DNA of 25,980 nucleotides from an uncultured Pseudoxanthomonas sp. (GCA_937975725.1 CALJUL010000111.1:1-25980), one strand, 5' to 3'; shown: positions 14,404-22,489, numbered from the stretch's first letter. The notes: generated from the sequence alone by a model not told the origin. Program-made: numbers and translations.

Positions 14404-15232
14404 CGACTGGTCCGCGCGCACCTGGGTGCTGGCGGCCTGCGCCGGCTGGGCGGTGCTGGTCGCGCTGGCGGGCGTGTTCGGCCTGGGCGGCCGCATCGTG
14501 CCGCTGCCGGCCGACCCCGGACTGGTGCAACCGCTGCCGCGCCTGCCGGCCACGCCGCCGGAGCGGCTGGGGCCGCTGGCGCAGTACGCGGACGTGGGCG
14601 GGCGCCCGCTGTTCTCGGAGAACCGCCGCCCGCAGCCGTTCTTCATCTCCGGCGAGGAAGCCGCCGCGCCGGCCTTCGACCTGGTGCTCAGCAGCGTGCT
14701 GATCACGCCGCGCCTGCAACTGGCGATCGTGCAGCCGGCGCAGGGCGGCGAAGGGCTGCGGGTCAAGGTGGGCGAATCGCCGGCCGGTTTCCCGGCCTGG
14801 CGCCTGGCCGAACTGGCGCCGCGCCGGGCCGTGTTCGAAGGACCGGAAGGCCGGCGCGAACTGGAGCTGCGTGTGTTCGACGGCAGCGGCGGGCAACCGC
14901 CGACCACCGTGATCCTGCCGTCCCAGCCCGGCGCCGCCGCCGGCCTGCCGTCGCCGGCGGCCGTGCCTCCCCCGGGCATGCCCGGAGCGCGCAGCACCGG
15001 CGGCAACAGCGCGCCGACGGCGGTGGCGCCGCCCGGATCGGCCACGCCGGTGCAGGCGCCGATGCCCACCCCTGCCGGCGCGGATGCGGCTGTGCAGGTG
15101 CCACCGGCCTCCGCCGATGCGCAGATGGAACTGATCCGCCAGCGCATCGAGCAGCGCCGCGCGCAACTGCGCCAGCAACAGGCGCAGCAACAACCCACCA
15201 CGCCGCCGGCAGCGCCCGGCAAGACACAGTAG
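14393..15232 (+). CDS. gspN: GspN/XpsN, GspC-like linker protein of the T2SS
   Basis: A 279-residue protein with one N-terminal transmembrane helix (about 10-33). A segment at about 60-80 (YADVGGRPLFSENRRP) is followed by a small beta domain at about 95-165 (FDLVLSSVLITPRLQLAIV...ESPAGFPAWRLAELAPRRAVF) whose pattern resembles the homology region of GspC. Then comes a long Pro/Ala/Gly-rich tract and a C-terminal Gln/Arg-rich coiled coil (MELIRQRIEQRRAQLRQQQA). No gspC is seen in the window, and this protein is placed where the bridge between the inner-membrane platform and the secretin would be expected. The start at 14393 follows GGGAGG (14382-14387) by 5 nt; a GTG at 14363 in frame is less likely. 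Confidence 0.85.
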   Translation: MRPDDWSARTWVLAACAGWAVLVALAGVFGLGGRIVPLPADPGLVQPLPRLPATPPERLGPLAQYADVGGRPLFSENRRPQPFFISGEEAAAPAFDLVLSSVLITPRLQLAIVQPAQGGEGLRVKVGESPAGFPAWRLAELAPRRAVFEGPEGRRELELRVFDGSGGQPPTTVILPSQPGAAAGLPSPAAVPPPGMPGARSTGGNSAPTAVAPPGSATPVQAPMPTPAGADAAVQVPPASADAQMELIRQRIEQRRAQLRQQQAQQQPTTPPAAPGKTQ

Positions 15233-15241
15233 AGTGCCGGC

Positions 15242-17419
15242 ATGACGTCACGTGCGATCCTGATTTCCCTCTGCCTGGGCCTGCTGGCCGGTTGCGCCAG
15301 CGCGCCGGTGCCGGACGTGCGGCGCCCGCCGGCGGCCGTGGGCGAGGCGCGGACCTCGCCGCTGCAGGAGGCCGAGGCACCCGTCGCCGGCCCGCAGGCG
15401 CAGATCCGTCGCGGCAGCGGGCAGATGATCAACCGCAGCGCGGCGGCCGCGCCGATGCCGTCGCTGGGCGGCGCGAGCAGCGGATCGGCCACCTTCAACT
15501 TCGAAGGCGAATCCGTGCACGCCGTGGTCAAGGCGATCCTGGGCGACATGCTGGGGCAGAACTACGTGATCGCCCCCGGCGTGCAGGGCACGGTCACGCT
15601 GGGCACGCCCAAGCCGGTATCGCCGGCCGAAGCACTGAACCTGCTGGAGATGGTGCTGGGCTGGAACAACGCACGGCTGGTCTACAGCGGCGGCCGCTAC
15701 AACATCGTGCCCGCCGACCAGGCGCTGGCCGGCAGCGTGGCGCCCAGCACCGGCAGCCCGGCCAACGCGCGCGGCTACGAGGTGCGCGTGGTGCCGCTGC
15801 GCTTCATCTCCGCCAGCGAGATGAAGAAGGTGCTGGAGCCCTACGCGCGCCCCAATGCCATCGTCAACGTCGATCCGACCCGCAACGTCATCACCCTGGC
15901 CGGCACCCGCACCGAGCTGGAGAACTACCTGCGCACCGTCGAGGTGTTCGACGTGGACTGGCTGTCGGGCATGTCGGTGGGCGTGTTCCCGCTGCAGTCC
16001 GGGCGCGCCACCCGCGTGGTTGCCGACCTGGAGAAGGTGTTCGGCAACGACAGCAAGACGCCCAGCGCCGGCATGTTCCGCTTCATGCCGCTGGACGGCG
16101 CCAACGCGGTGCTGGTCATCACGCCTCAGCCGTCCTACCTGGACCAGATCCAGCAATGGCTGGAGCGCATCGACGGCGCGGGCGAGGGCAGCCGGCTGTT
16201 CTCCTACGAGCTGAAGTACATCAAGGCCAAGGAACTGGCGCTGCGGCTGGCCGAAGTGTTCGGCGCCTCCGCCAGCGGCACTTCCGGCGACGGCCGCTCC
16301 ACCGGCGGCAACGGCAACGTCTCGCTGATGCCCGGCACCGACCCGGTGCAGATCAACGACGGCGGCATGGACAGCAGCGGCGGCAGCATCAACTTCGGCA
16401 GCAGCGGCAGCAGCAGCGGTGGCCTGGGCGGCGGCTCGCTGTCGCTGAACCAGCGCGACAACGGCAACGGCGCCGTCACCCTGGACGTGGACGGCAACCG
16501 CGTGGGCGTGGCGGCGGTGGAGGAGACCAACACCCTGCTCGTGCGCGCCAGCCCCAGCGCCTGGCGCTCGATCCGCGAGGTGGTGGAGAAGCTCGACGTG
16601 ATGCCGCTGCAGGTCCACATCGAAGCGCAGGTGGCGGAGGTCACGCTCACCGGCGACCTGTCCTACGGCGTCAACTGGTTCTTCGAACGGGCGGTGACCG
16701 ACGCGGGCCTTCCCAGCGCGGTGGGCCGCACCACCTGGAGCCAACTGGCCGGCAGCATCGCCGGCAACACCGTCAAAGGCGTCGACCCCGGCATGAGCTG
16801 GACCTTCCTCGGCCGCAACGCCGCCGCCATCATCTCCGCGCTGGACGAGGTGACCGACGTGCGGCTGCTGCAGACGCCGTCCATCTTCGTGCGCAACAAC
16901 GCCGAGGCCACGCTGAACGTCGGCAGCCGCATCCCGGTGTCCTCGGTCACCGTCAATCCCAGCCTGGGCGGCGACACCAGCTTCAGCCAGGTGCAGTACC
17001 TGGACACCGGCATCATCCTCAAGGTGCGCCCGCGCGTGACCCGCGACGGCATGGTGTTCTTGGACATCGTGCAGGAAGTCAGCACGCCGGGCGACGTGCC
17101 CGACGAGAACGGCAACGTGCGCATCAACAACCGCCGGTTCAAGACCGAGGCGGCGGTGCAGGCCGGCAACACGGTGATGCTGGCAGGGCTGATCAGCGAC
17201 GGCGTGACCAAGGGCTCGCGCGGCTTCCCGGGCCTGAGCCGCCTGCCGATCATCGGCGGACTGTTCGGCCGGCAGACCACCAGCAACGACCGCAGCGAAG
17301 TGATCGTGCTGCTGACGCCGACCATCGTCGCCAACCCGCAGGAAGCCCGCGACCTGACCGACGAATACGGCCAGCGCTTCCGCGCGTTGGAGCCGCTGCA
17401 CTCACCGCCCAAGAAGTGA
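15242..17419 (+). CDS. gspD: Type II secretion secretin GspD (XpsD), lipoprotein
   Basis: A 725-residue outer-membrane secretin, the pore for folded substrates. The signal peptide ends in a lipobox LAGC with Cys18, so it is probably lipid-modified and may reach the outer membrane without a separate pilotin; XpsD of X. campestris is known as a lipoprotein. Domains in order: N0 (about 83-160), N1 (178-240), N2 (243-312), N3 (318-453) interrupted by a long Gly/Ser-rich insert (about 341-408), then the secretin domain (455-700). The latter shows LLQTPSIFVRNNAEATLNVG, YLDTGIILKVRPRV and AGLISDGVTKGSRGFPGL...LFG. It starts 9 bp after gspN with only a weak Shine-Dalgarno and ends by overlapping the next gene by 4 bp (GTGA). 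Confidence 0.97.
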   Translation: MTSRAILISLCLGLLAGCASAPVPDVRRPPAAVGEARTSPLQEAEAPVAGPQAQIRRGSGQMINRSAAAAPMPSLGGASSGSATFNFEGESVHAVVKAILGDMLGQNYVIAPGVQGTVTLGTPKPVSPAEALNLLEMVLGWNNARLVYSGGRYNIVPADQALAGSVAPSTGSPANARGYEVRVVPLRFISASEMKKVLEPYARPNAIVNVDPTRNVITLAGTRTELENYLRTVEVFDVDWLSGMSVGVFPLQSGRATRVVADLEKVFGNDSKTPSAGMFRFMPLDGANAVLVITPQPSYLDQIQQWLERIDGAGEGSRLFSYELKYIKAKELALRLAEVFGASASGTSGDGRSTGGNGNVSLMPGTDPVQINDGGMDSSGGSINFGSSGSSSGGLGGGSLSLNQRDNGNGAVTLDVDGNRVGVAAVEETNTLLVRASPSAWRSIREVVEKLDVMPLQVHIEAQVAEVTLTGDLSYGVNWFFERAVTDAGLPSAVGRTTWSQLAGSIAGNTVKGVDPGMSWTFLGRNAAAIISALDEVTDVRLLQTPSIFVRNNAEATLNVGSRIPVSSVTVNPSLGGDTSFSQVQYLDTGIILKVRPRVTRDGMVFLDIVQEVSTPGDVPDENGNVRINNRRFKTEAAVQAGNTVMLAGLISDGVTKGSRGFPGLSRLPIIGGLFGRQTTSNDRSEVIVLLTPTIVANPQEARDLTDEYGQRFRALEPLHSPPKK

Positions 17420-18264
17420 CGCCGAACGCCCCTTCCGCACTGCCCGTCGTCCTGCTGCCGGTCGGCAGCGACGACGACGCGCTGGATGCCTGCCTGGGGG
17501 CGCTGGACGCCGGCACGCCGCCCGGCACCCGCCTGTGGCTGGCCGACGACGCCCAGGCCGGCCCGCGCGGCCTGGCCATCATCGAGCGCTGGCTGGCGCG
17601 CACGCGCATGCAGGCCGACTACACCCGCCGCCCGCGCCCGGTGGGCGAAGTGGCGCACCTGGACGAAATGCTGGCGGCCTGCGGCGACGCCGACGTCGTC
17701 GTGCTGGCGCCGGACGCGCGGCCGCTGCCGGGCTGGCTGGCGCAACTGGCCGCCTGCCTGGCGCGCGACGCCGCCATCGGCACCGCCACCCCCTGGTGCA
17801 ACGCCGGCGAGACCGTCGCCTGGCCGCGCCTGGGCGAAATCTCGCCGCCGCCGGAAGACCCCGAGCGCACCGCGCACGCCTGCGCCGCCATGCCGCTGCT
17901 GCATCCGGAACTGCCGGCGGCGGTGGCGCACGCGGTGGCCCTGCGCGGGAGCGCGCGCCGACGCGTGGGCGGGCTGGACAGCGCCAGCTACGCCAGTTGG
18001 TACGCCGCGCTGGTGGACCTGTCGCTGCGGCTGGCGGGGATGGGCTGGCGCAACGTGCTGTGCGAGACCGCCTTCGTCGCCCGCAGCGGCGAGGGCGGGC
18101 CGGGCGAAGGCGACATGGACGCGCTCAACGCGCGCTGGCCAGCCTGGACCCCGCGGCTGGCCACCTTCCTGATGCAGGACCCGCTGCGCGCGCAGCGCGA
18201 GCGCCTGCACGCGCTGTATGTCGAGGCCGGCTCGCCGGAGCGCCAGCGTGATCTGTTCGGCTGA
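17416..18264 (+). CDS. Glycosyltransferase family 2-like protein, probably divergent, coupled to gspD
   Basis: A 282-residue protein starting at a GTG that overlaps the gspD stop by 4 bp. The fold suggests a GT-A glycosyltransferase: a beta-alpha-beta start (LPVVLLPVGSDDDALDACLGAL), a middle strand RLWLADDAQAG, and DADVVVLAPDARPLPGWLAQL, which matches the position of the usual DxD metal motif (NNDTxxxPGWL in relatives). Here it reads D100-A-R, so the second acid is missing and catalysis may be altered or lost. A later GGLDSASYASWYAALVDLSLRL resembles the ExD region of family 2 but again lacks clear acids. No signal peptide or membrane segment is visible, so it is probably cytoplasmic. Activity and substrate are unknown. 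Confidence 0.7.
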   Translation: MTPNAPSALPVVLLPVGSDDDALDACLGALDAGTPPGTRLWLADDAQAGPRGLAIIERWLARTRMQADYTRRPRPVGEVAHLDEMLAACGDADVVVLAPDARPLPGWLAQLAACLARDAAIGTATPWCNAGETVAWPRLGEISPPPEDPERTAHACAAMPLLHPELPAAVAHAVALRGSARRRVGGLDSASYASWYAALVDLSLRLAGMGWRNVLCETAFVARSGEGGPGEGDMDALNARWPAWTPRLATFLMQDPLRAQRERLHALYVEAGSPERQRDLFG

Positions 18265-19105
18265 GCGCGCCGGCATTGCCGCGGTGGTGGTCACCCACCA
18301 GAGCGCGGAGAGCATCGACGACTGCCTGCTGCGGCTGCGTGTGGCCGAGGGCGTGGAGGAGATCCGCGTGGTCGACAACGCCTCCGCCGACGGCACGCTG
18401 GAGATCGTGCAGCGCCACGCCCTGCAGGATGCGCGCGTGCGCTTCGTCGCCAACCCCGACAATCCCGGCTTCGCGGTCGGCTGCAACCAGGGCGCGCGGG
18501 AAAGCGCGGCGCCGTGGCTGGCGTTCGTCAATCCCGACCTGATGGTCGAAACCGACACCTTGTCGCGGCTGCGCGCGCATGCGGCGGCGCTGCCGCAGGA
18601 CGCCTTGCTCGGCGTGGACCTGATGGACGAGGACGGCGCGCGCGATCCCGCCGCGCGCCGCCGCGATCCCGTGTTCGCCGCCATGCTGCGCTCGCCGGGC
18701 AGCGCGGCCAGGCTCGGCGTGGCGGTGGACGAGCGCGCTGCGCTGCAACCGGTGGATGCGGTATCCGGCGCGCTGATGCTGCTGCCGCGTGCACTGTTCG
18801 AGCGCCTCGGCGGGCTGGACGAAGGCTATCGCCTGCATGCCGAGGACCTGGATTTCTGCCGCCGCGCGCGCCAGGCCGGCGCCTGCGTGGCGGTGGCCAA
18901 CGACATCCGCGTGCTGCACCTCCGAGGCGTCTCCAGCCGCGCGCGGCCGCTGTTCGTGGAATGGCACAAGCACCGCGGGCTGTGGCGCTACTTCCGCCGC
19001 TTCGAGGCGCCGCAGTGCGGCGCGTTCACGCGCGCCGCCGTGTTCGGCACGATATGGCTGCGCTTTGGCGCGGTGGCGGCGAAGGGCTGGCTGCGCCGCC
19101 GGTGA
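18248..19105 (+). CDS. Family 2 glycosyltransferase, rhamnosyltransferase (WbbL)-like
   Basis: A 285-residue cytoplasmic glycosyltransferase with intact family motifs: AVVVTHQSAESIDDCL at the N-terminus, VVDNASADGT (nucleotide-sugar pocket), NPDNPGFAVGCNQGARE, FVNPDLMVE (DxD equivalent), VSGALMLLPRALFERLGGLD and HAEDLDFCRRARQAG (acidic catalytic region), then a basic C-terminus with EWHKHRGLWRYFRRF. This is the WbbL/rhamnosyltransferase pattern, usually dTDP-rhamnose dependent; the donor is inferred. I chose GTG 18248 because GGAG lies 7 nt upstream (18237-18240) and the overlap with the preceding gene is then 17 bp. An ATG at 18218 would add 10 residues without a ribosome site. It ends the T2SS operon. 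Confidence 0.85.
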   Translation: MICSAERAGIAAVVVTHQSAESIDDCLLRLRVAEGVEEIRVVDNASADGTLEIVQRHALQDARVRFVANPDNPGFAVGCNQGARESAAPWLAFVNPDLMVETDTLSRLRAHAAALPQDALLGVDLMDEDGARDPAARRRDPVFAAMLRSPGSAARLGVAVDERAALQPVDAVSGALMLLPRALFERLGGLDEGYRLHAEDLDFCRRARQAGACVAVANDIRVLHLRGVSSRARPLFVEWHKHRGLWRYFRRFEAPQCGAFTRAAVFGTIWLRFGAVAAKGWLRRR

Positions 19106-19217
19106 AGCGGTGCCGGCGCGCGCCCGCGCCGTCGTCCACCGTGGGTAGTGCGTCGGCGAAGGACAGGTGCCGGCGCGCGTGCAGGCGAGGACGGCGGCCG
19201 TTCTCGCACGTAGGTCG
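19106..19217. other. Convergent intergenic gap with a 14-bp direct repeat
   Basis: GGTGCCGGCGCGCG occurs at 19109-19122 and again at 19166-19179. The gap lies between the last gene of the T2SS operon and the convergent ACT-domain gene. No clear terminator with a T-run is visible. Confidence 0.5.
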
Positions 19218-19607
19218 TCAGCCGCAGACCCGGTGGCCGGCCGAGGCCAGCGCCGCCACGGCGACTTCCAGATGTTCCTGCTGCACCAGCACGTAGTCCG
19301 TGTCGTAGGTCGACAGGGCGAAGATGCCCACGCCCGCCGCCGCCAGCGGGTCCAGCACCGACTTCAGGATGCCGGTCAGTTCGAAGGCGAACGGGCCCTG
19401 CAGGCGGAACGCGCGCCAGCCGCGCCGGCAGCGCACGCTCGCGGGCACCGCGTCCTCGGTGCAGACCAGCGAGAGCTCCTCATCGGTCCAACTGGCGTGG
19501 CGCAGCCCTTCGGCGGGCCACCACGCGGGCAGGGAGTCGGTCGGCGGCAGTTGCGCCACCGCGAAGGCGCCGGGCAGCAGGTGCAGGACCTGCGCGGTGG
19601 CGTTCAT
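19218..19607 (-). CDS. ACT-domain protein coupled to the permease gene
   Basis: A 129-residue protein starting MNATAQVLHLLPGAFAVAQL, with WRAFRLQGPFAFELTGILKS and PLAAAGVGIFALSTYDTDYVLV, then EHLEVAVAALASAGHRV. This matches the small two-lobed ACT/CASTOR-like proteins (COG3603 type) thought to bind amino acids or similar small ligands. There is no signal peptide, so it is cytoplasmic. Its ATG overlaps the stop of the upstream permease gene by 4 bp (ATGA), which strongly suggests coupled translation and perhaps ligand-dependent control of the permease, an inference from position. The frame is open far upstream inside the permease gene, but only this start gives a sensible protein. Confidence 0.88.
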   Translation of the reverse strand: MNATAQVLHLLPGAFAVAQLPPTDSLPAWWPAEGLRHASWTDEELSLVCTEDAVPASVRCRRGWRAFRLQGPFAFELTGILKSVLDPLAAAGVGIFALSTYDTDYVLVQQEHLEVAVAALASAGHRVCG

Positions 19608-21463
19608 CCGAAGCGGCCTTCCAGCCAGAACATCAGGTTGATCGCCACCACCACCACCACGGTATAGATCAGCGACAGCGGCCCGCCCACGCGCCACAAC
19701 TGGCGCGAGGTGTAGTTGGCCGGCCCCACCACCATCGAGATCACCGGGTTGGAGGCGGTCATCAGGTTGTTGGACGCCGACAGCGCCACGATCAGCGCGA
19801 ACGCGGTGGGATTGCCGCCGGCGGCCAGCGCCAGATTGATCGCCATCGGCACCATCACGATGGTGGCGCCGACGTGGCTGATGACCAGCGAGAAGGCCGT
19901 CGTCAGCAACGCCACCGCCAGTTCCAGCGCCCACACCGGGATGCCCTCGGGCAACCGCTCCACCGTGTGCCCGGCCACCCACGCCGCCGCGCCGCTGCTG
20001 TCCATCGCCCAGCCCAGCGGGATCAGGCCGGCCATCAGGAAGATCGTCTTCCAGTTGATCGCCGAATACGCCTCGTCCATCCGCAGCACGCCGGTCAGCA
20101 GCATACCGGCCACGCCGGTCATCAGGGTCAGCGCCACCGGCAGCTTCGACGTCAGCGCGATGACGATGGTGATGGCGAAGATGGTCATCGCGATCTTGAA
20201 CTTGTGCGGGCGCTGCTCGCCCTTCGGGTAGTCGGTCACCACCACGAAGTCGCGGCCCTCCGCCGCCTGTCCCAGGTCCTGCCAGATGCTGTGGAACACC
20301 AGCATGTCGCCGGCGCGCAGCTTCTCCTCGCGCACGTTGTCGCGGATGACCTTCTTGTCGCGGTTGATCGCCAGCAGGCTGATGCCGTTCTGCTTGCGCA
20401 GGCGCAGCTCGCGCGCGGTCTTGCCGATGAAGCCGGAAGTCGGCGGCACCACCGCCTCGGAGATGCCGGCGCGGCTGGGGTTGAACAGGTCGCCGAACTG
20501 GCGCAGGCGCGAGGACATGCGCAGGAAATGGTTCTGCGCGAAATCGGCCACCTCCTGCCGCGGGCCCATCACGCCCAGCACGCTGCCCACCCAGATGCGC
20601 ATGTCGGCCGGCGGCGCCAGGCGGGCGTCGTTGCCGGTCTGCAGGGCCAGCATCAGCGGCGCGTCGTGCAGTGCCTCGGCCTCGCCCAGCGACATGCCCA
20701 CCAGCGGGCTCTCGGCGGTCACCGTGAGTTCGAACACGTCGCCGTCGATGCCGTAGGTGCTGGCGAAGTAGCTCTCGGTGCGCGCCGGGGTCACGCTGGT
20801 CTCGGTCTCCTCGGCCAGCTTGCGGTCGCCGTAGAAGCGGAAATACAGCAGCGAGGCGACGATCAGCGCCACGCCGATCGGCAGCGGCGCGAACATGCGC
20901 AGCGGCTCCAGCGTGGCCATGCCGGAGGGCAGGTTGTTGTTGGCCGAGATCAGCAGGTCGTTGAGCAGGATCAGCGGCGAATTGCCCACCATGGTCAGCG
21001 CGCCGCCCATCACGATGGCGGCGGCGATGGGCAGCAGCAGGCGCTGCAGCGACAGCCCGGTGCGCGAGGACAGCCGCGAGGCCACCGGCAGGTACAGTGC
21101 CATCACCGACGGGTTCTGCATGAAGGACGAATTGAGGCCGGCGATGGCGGTGGTCATCAGCAGCAGTCGCTGCTCAATGCCGTGGCCGCGCCGCAGCAGC
21201 CACGAGGCCAGCCGGTTCAGCGCGCCTGTGCGGTCCAGCCCGGCGCCCAGGATCATGGTGGCGATGATGCTCATCACCGCGTTGCCGGAGAAGCCGCCGA
21301 AGATCTCCTCCGGCGCGATCAGCCCGGTGATGCCCAGTACCACCAGCACCACCAGCGCCACCAGGTCGGCGCGGATGCGCTCGAACAGGAACATCGCCAT
21401 CGTGAAGCCGACCAGCCCGAGGACGAGCTTCATGTCGTTGGTCAGCGTCAGGGCGTTTTCCAT
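19604..21463 (-). CDS. SLC13/DASS-like permease with two internal RCK_C (TrkA-C) domains
   Basis: A 619-residue inner-membrane transporter. Residues about 11-210 and 424-617 are hydrophobic halves of a divalent-anion:Na+ symporter-type fold. Hairpin signature regions are visible in each half: NSSFMQNPSVMALYLPV with GGALTMVGNSPLILLND in the first, SHVGATIVMVPM with SASNNLMTASNPVISMV in the second. Between them lie two soluble RCK_C domains (about 232-312 and 320-412; the second with NGISLLAINRDKKVIRD and LRAGDMLVFHS), which in related proteins bind regulatory ligands. Substrate cannot be read from sequence; sulfate, dicarboxylate or another anion are possible. The start at 21463 has no clear Shine-Dalgarno, and Met11 is an alternative. 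It is followed by the overlapping ACT-domain gene. Confidence 0.9.
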   Translation of the reverse strand: MENALTLTNDMKLVLGLVGFTMAMFLFERIRADLVALVVLVVLGITGLIAPEEIFGGFSGNAVMSIIATMILGAGLDRTGALNRLASWLLRRGHGIEQRLLLMTTAIAGLNSSFMQNPSVMALYLPVASRLSSRTGLSLQRLLLPIAAAIVMGGALTMVGNSPLILLNDLLISANNNLPSGMATLEPLRMFAPLPIGVALIVASLLYFRFYGDRKLAEETETSVTPARTESYFASTYGIDGDVFELTVTAESPLVGMSLGEAEALHDAPLMLALQTGNDARLAPPADMRIWVGSVLGVMGPRQEVADFAQNHFLRMSSRLRQFGDLFNPSRAGISEAVVPPTSGFIGKTARELRLRKQNGISLLAINRDKKVIRDNVREEKLRAGDMLVFHSIWQDLGQAAEGRDFVVVTDYPKGEQRPHKFKIAMTIFAITIVIALTSKLPVALTLMTGVAGMLLTGVLRMDEAYSAINWKTIFLMAGLIPLGWAMDSSGAAAWVAGHTVERLPEGIPVWALELAVALLTTAFSLVISHVGATIVMVPMAINLALAAGGNPTAFALIVALSASNNLMTASNPVISMVVGPANYTSRQLWRVGGPLSLIYTVVVVVAINLMFWLEGRFG

Positions 21464-21628
21464 CAGCGGCGGGGGACCAGGGGCCGGAAGTCAGGCGCCG
21501 GGCGGGCGCAAGGATGAAGGCGGGACGGCGCCGGCGCCGGACAGGCGGTGGGAGCGGGCGTCGCCACGCGGCCATGTGGTGCGTGGCAGGCGTGGTGTTT
21601 CCATGGCGTGTTCCCGCTCGATGTCATG
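21464..21628. other. Intergenic region upstream of the permease, no gene seen
   Basis: GC-rich spacer containing the palindrome-like GGCGCCGGCGCC near 21524-21540. I see no clear promoter, RNA gene or coding sequence, though it must contain the start signals of the minus-strand permease if that gene is not read through from trmB. Confidence 0.4.
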
Positions 21629-21684
21629 AACCTTCCAACTCCCAGTATCCAACCCCGGCCTCTGGCCTCCGGTCCCTAGCCTCT
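21629..21684. repeat. Degenerate tandem heptamer array overlapping the trmB stop
   Basis: Read on the plus strand in steps of seven from 21629: AACCTTC, CAACTCC, CAGTATC, CAACCCC, GGCCTCT, GGCCTCC, GGTCCCT, AGCCTCT. Each unit ends in pyrimidines and begins with one or two mostly purine or C bases, giving a purine-rich heptad on the minus strand. The last two units cover the trmB stop codon and its final codons. Similar heptamer tracts are, from memory, common in intergenic DNA of Xanthomonadaceae. Confidence 0.5.
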
Positions 21685-22410
21685 GTCGTACAGAAGATCC
21701 CACACCCCGTGCCCCAGCTTCTGGCCACGGGTCTCGAAATGGGTCTGCGGCCGCCAGTCCGGGCGCGGCACGCTGCCGCGCGGGCCGGCGCGGTTGGACA
21801 GGCCCGGGGTGGCGTCCAGCACGTCCCACATGTGCTCGGCGTAGGCTTCCCAGTCGGTGGCCGCGTGCAGGCGGCCGCCGGGGCGCAGCTTGCGCACCAG
21901 CAGGGCGGCGAATTCCGGCTGCACCAGGCGGCGTTTGTTGTGGCGCTTCTTGTGCCAGGGATCGGGGAAGTAGATGCGCACTTCGTCCAGCGCACCGTCG
22001 GGCACTTCGTTGTCCAGCACTTCCACCGCGTCGTGGTGGTAGACGCGCACGTGGTCGCTGCCGTCCTCGGCCAGCGCGTTGAGCAGGCGGCCCACGCCGG
22101 GTGCGTGCACCTCGATGCCGATGTAGTCGCGGTCCTTGTCGCGGGCCGCGGCGAAGCGCAGCGCCTCGCCGTTGCCGAAGCCGATCTCCAGCACGCGCGG
22201 CGCGCGGCGGCTAAACACGGCGTCGAAGTCGCGCGGCTGCCCGGCGTAGTCCAGGCCGAAGCGCGGCCACTGCGTGTCGAAGGCGCGCTGCTGCGCCTCG
22301 GTGAAGCGGCCCTGGCGCAGCACGAAGCTGCGCACCTCGCGCCGGCCCTCGGTCACCGTGAACGGCTTGGGCGGGGTCTTGGCGCCGGGACTGGAGAACG
22401 GATCGGTCAA
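21676..22410 (-). CDS. trmB: tRNA (guanine(46)-N7)-methyltransferase TrmB
   Basis: TrmB transfers a methyl group from S-adenosylmethionine to N7 of G46 in the variable loop of many tRNAs. The 244-residue protein shows the family order: REVRSFVLRQGR near the N-terminus, the SAM-binding VLEIGFGNGE (73-82), YIGIEVH, the catalytic and tRNA-binding YFPDPWHKKRHNKRR (147-161), and ATDWEAYAEHM with THFETRGQKLGH at the end. The best start is TTG at 22410, preceded by AAAGGAAG about 6 nt upstream on the minus strand; no ATG gives the right N-terminus. It follows thiG by 79 bp on the same strand, and thiS-thiG-trmB is an arrangement I associate with Xanthomonadaceae. Its last codons lie in a heptamer repeat. 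Confidence 0.95.
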   Translation of the reverse strand: MTDPFSSPGAKTPPKPFTVTEGRREVRSFVLRQGRFTEAQQRAFDTQWPRFGLDYAGQPRDFDAVFSRRAPRVLEIGFGNGEALRFAAARDKDRDYIGIEVHAPGVGRLLNALAEDGSDHVRVYHHDAVEVLDNEVPDGALDEVRIYFPDPWHKKRHNKRRLVQPEFAALLVRKLRPGGRLHAATDWEAYAEHMWDVLDATPGLSNRAGPRGSVPRPDWRPQTHFETRGQKLGHGVWDLLYDRG

Positions 22411-22489
22411 GGCAGCTTCCTTTCGTGGCCGGCCGAAGGCGTCGGCCGACGCCCACGGCGCGGCGACGCGGCCCGGGGCGCCTGCCGGT

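Noticed and set aside
15292..17415. Plus-strand frame running through gspD into the glycosyltransferase
   Set aside because: Only the part after 17416 gives a sensible protein; upstream it is an out-of-frame reading of gspD.
18218..18247. ATG start 30 bp upstream for the second glycosyltransferase
   Set aside because: No Shine-Dalgarno and a larger overlap; GTG 18248 has GGAG at 7 nt.
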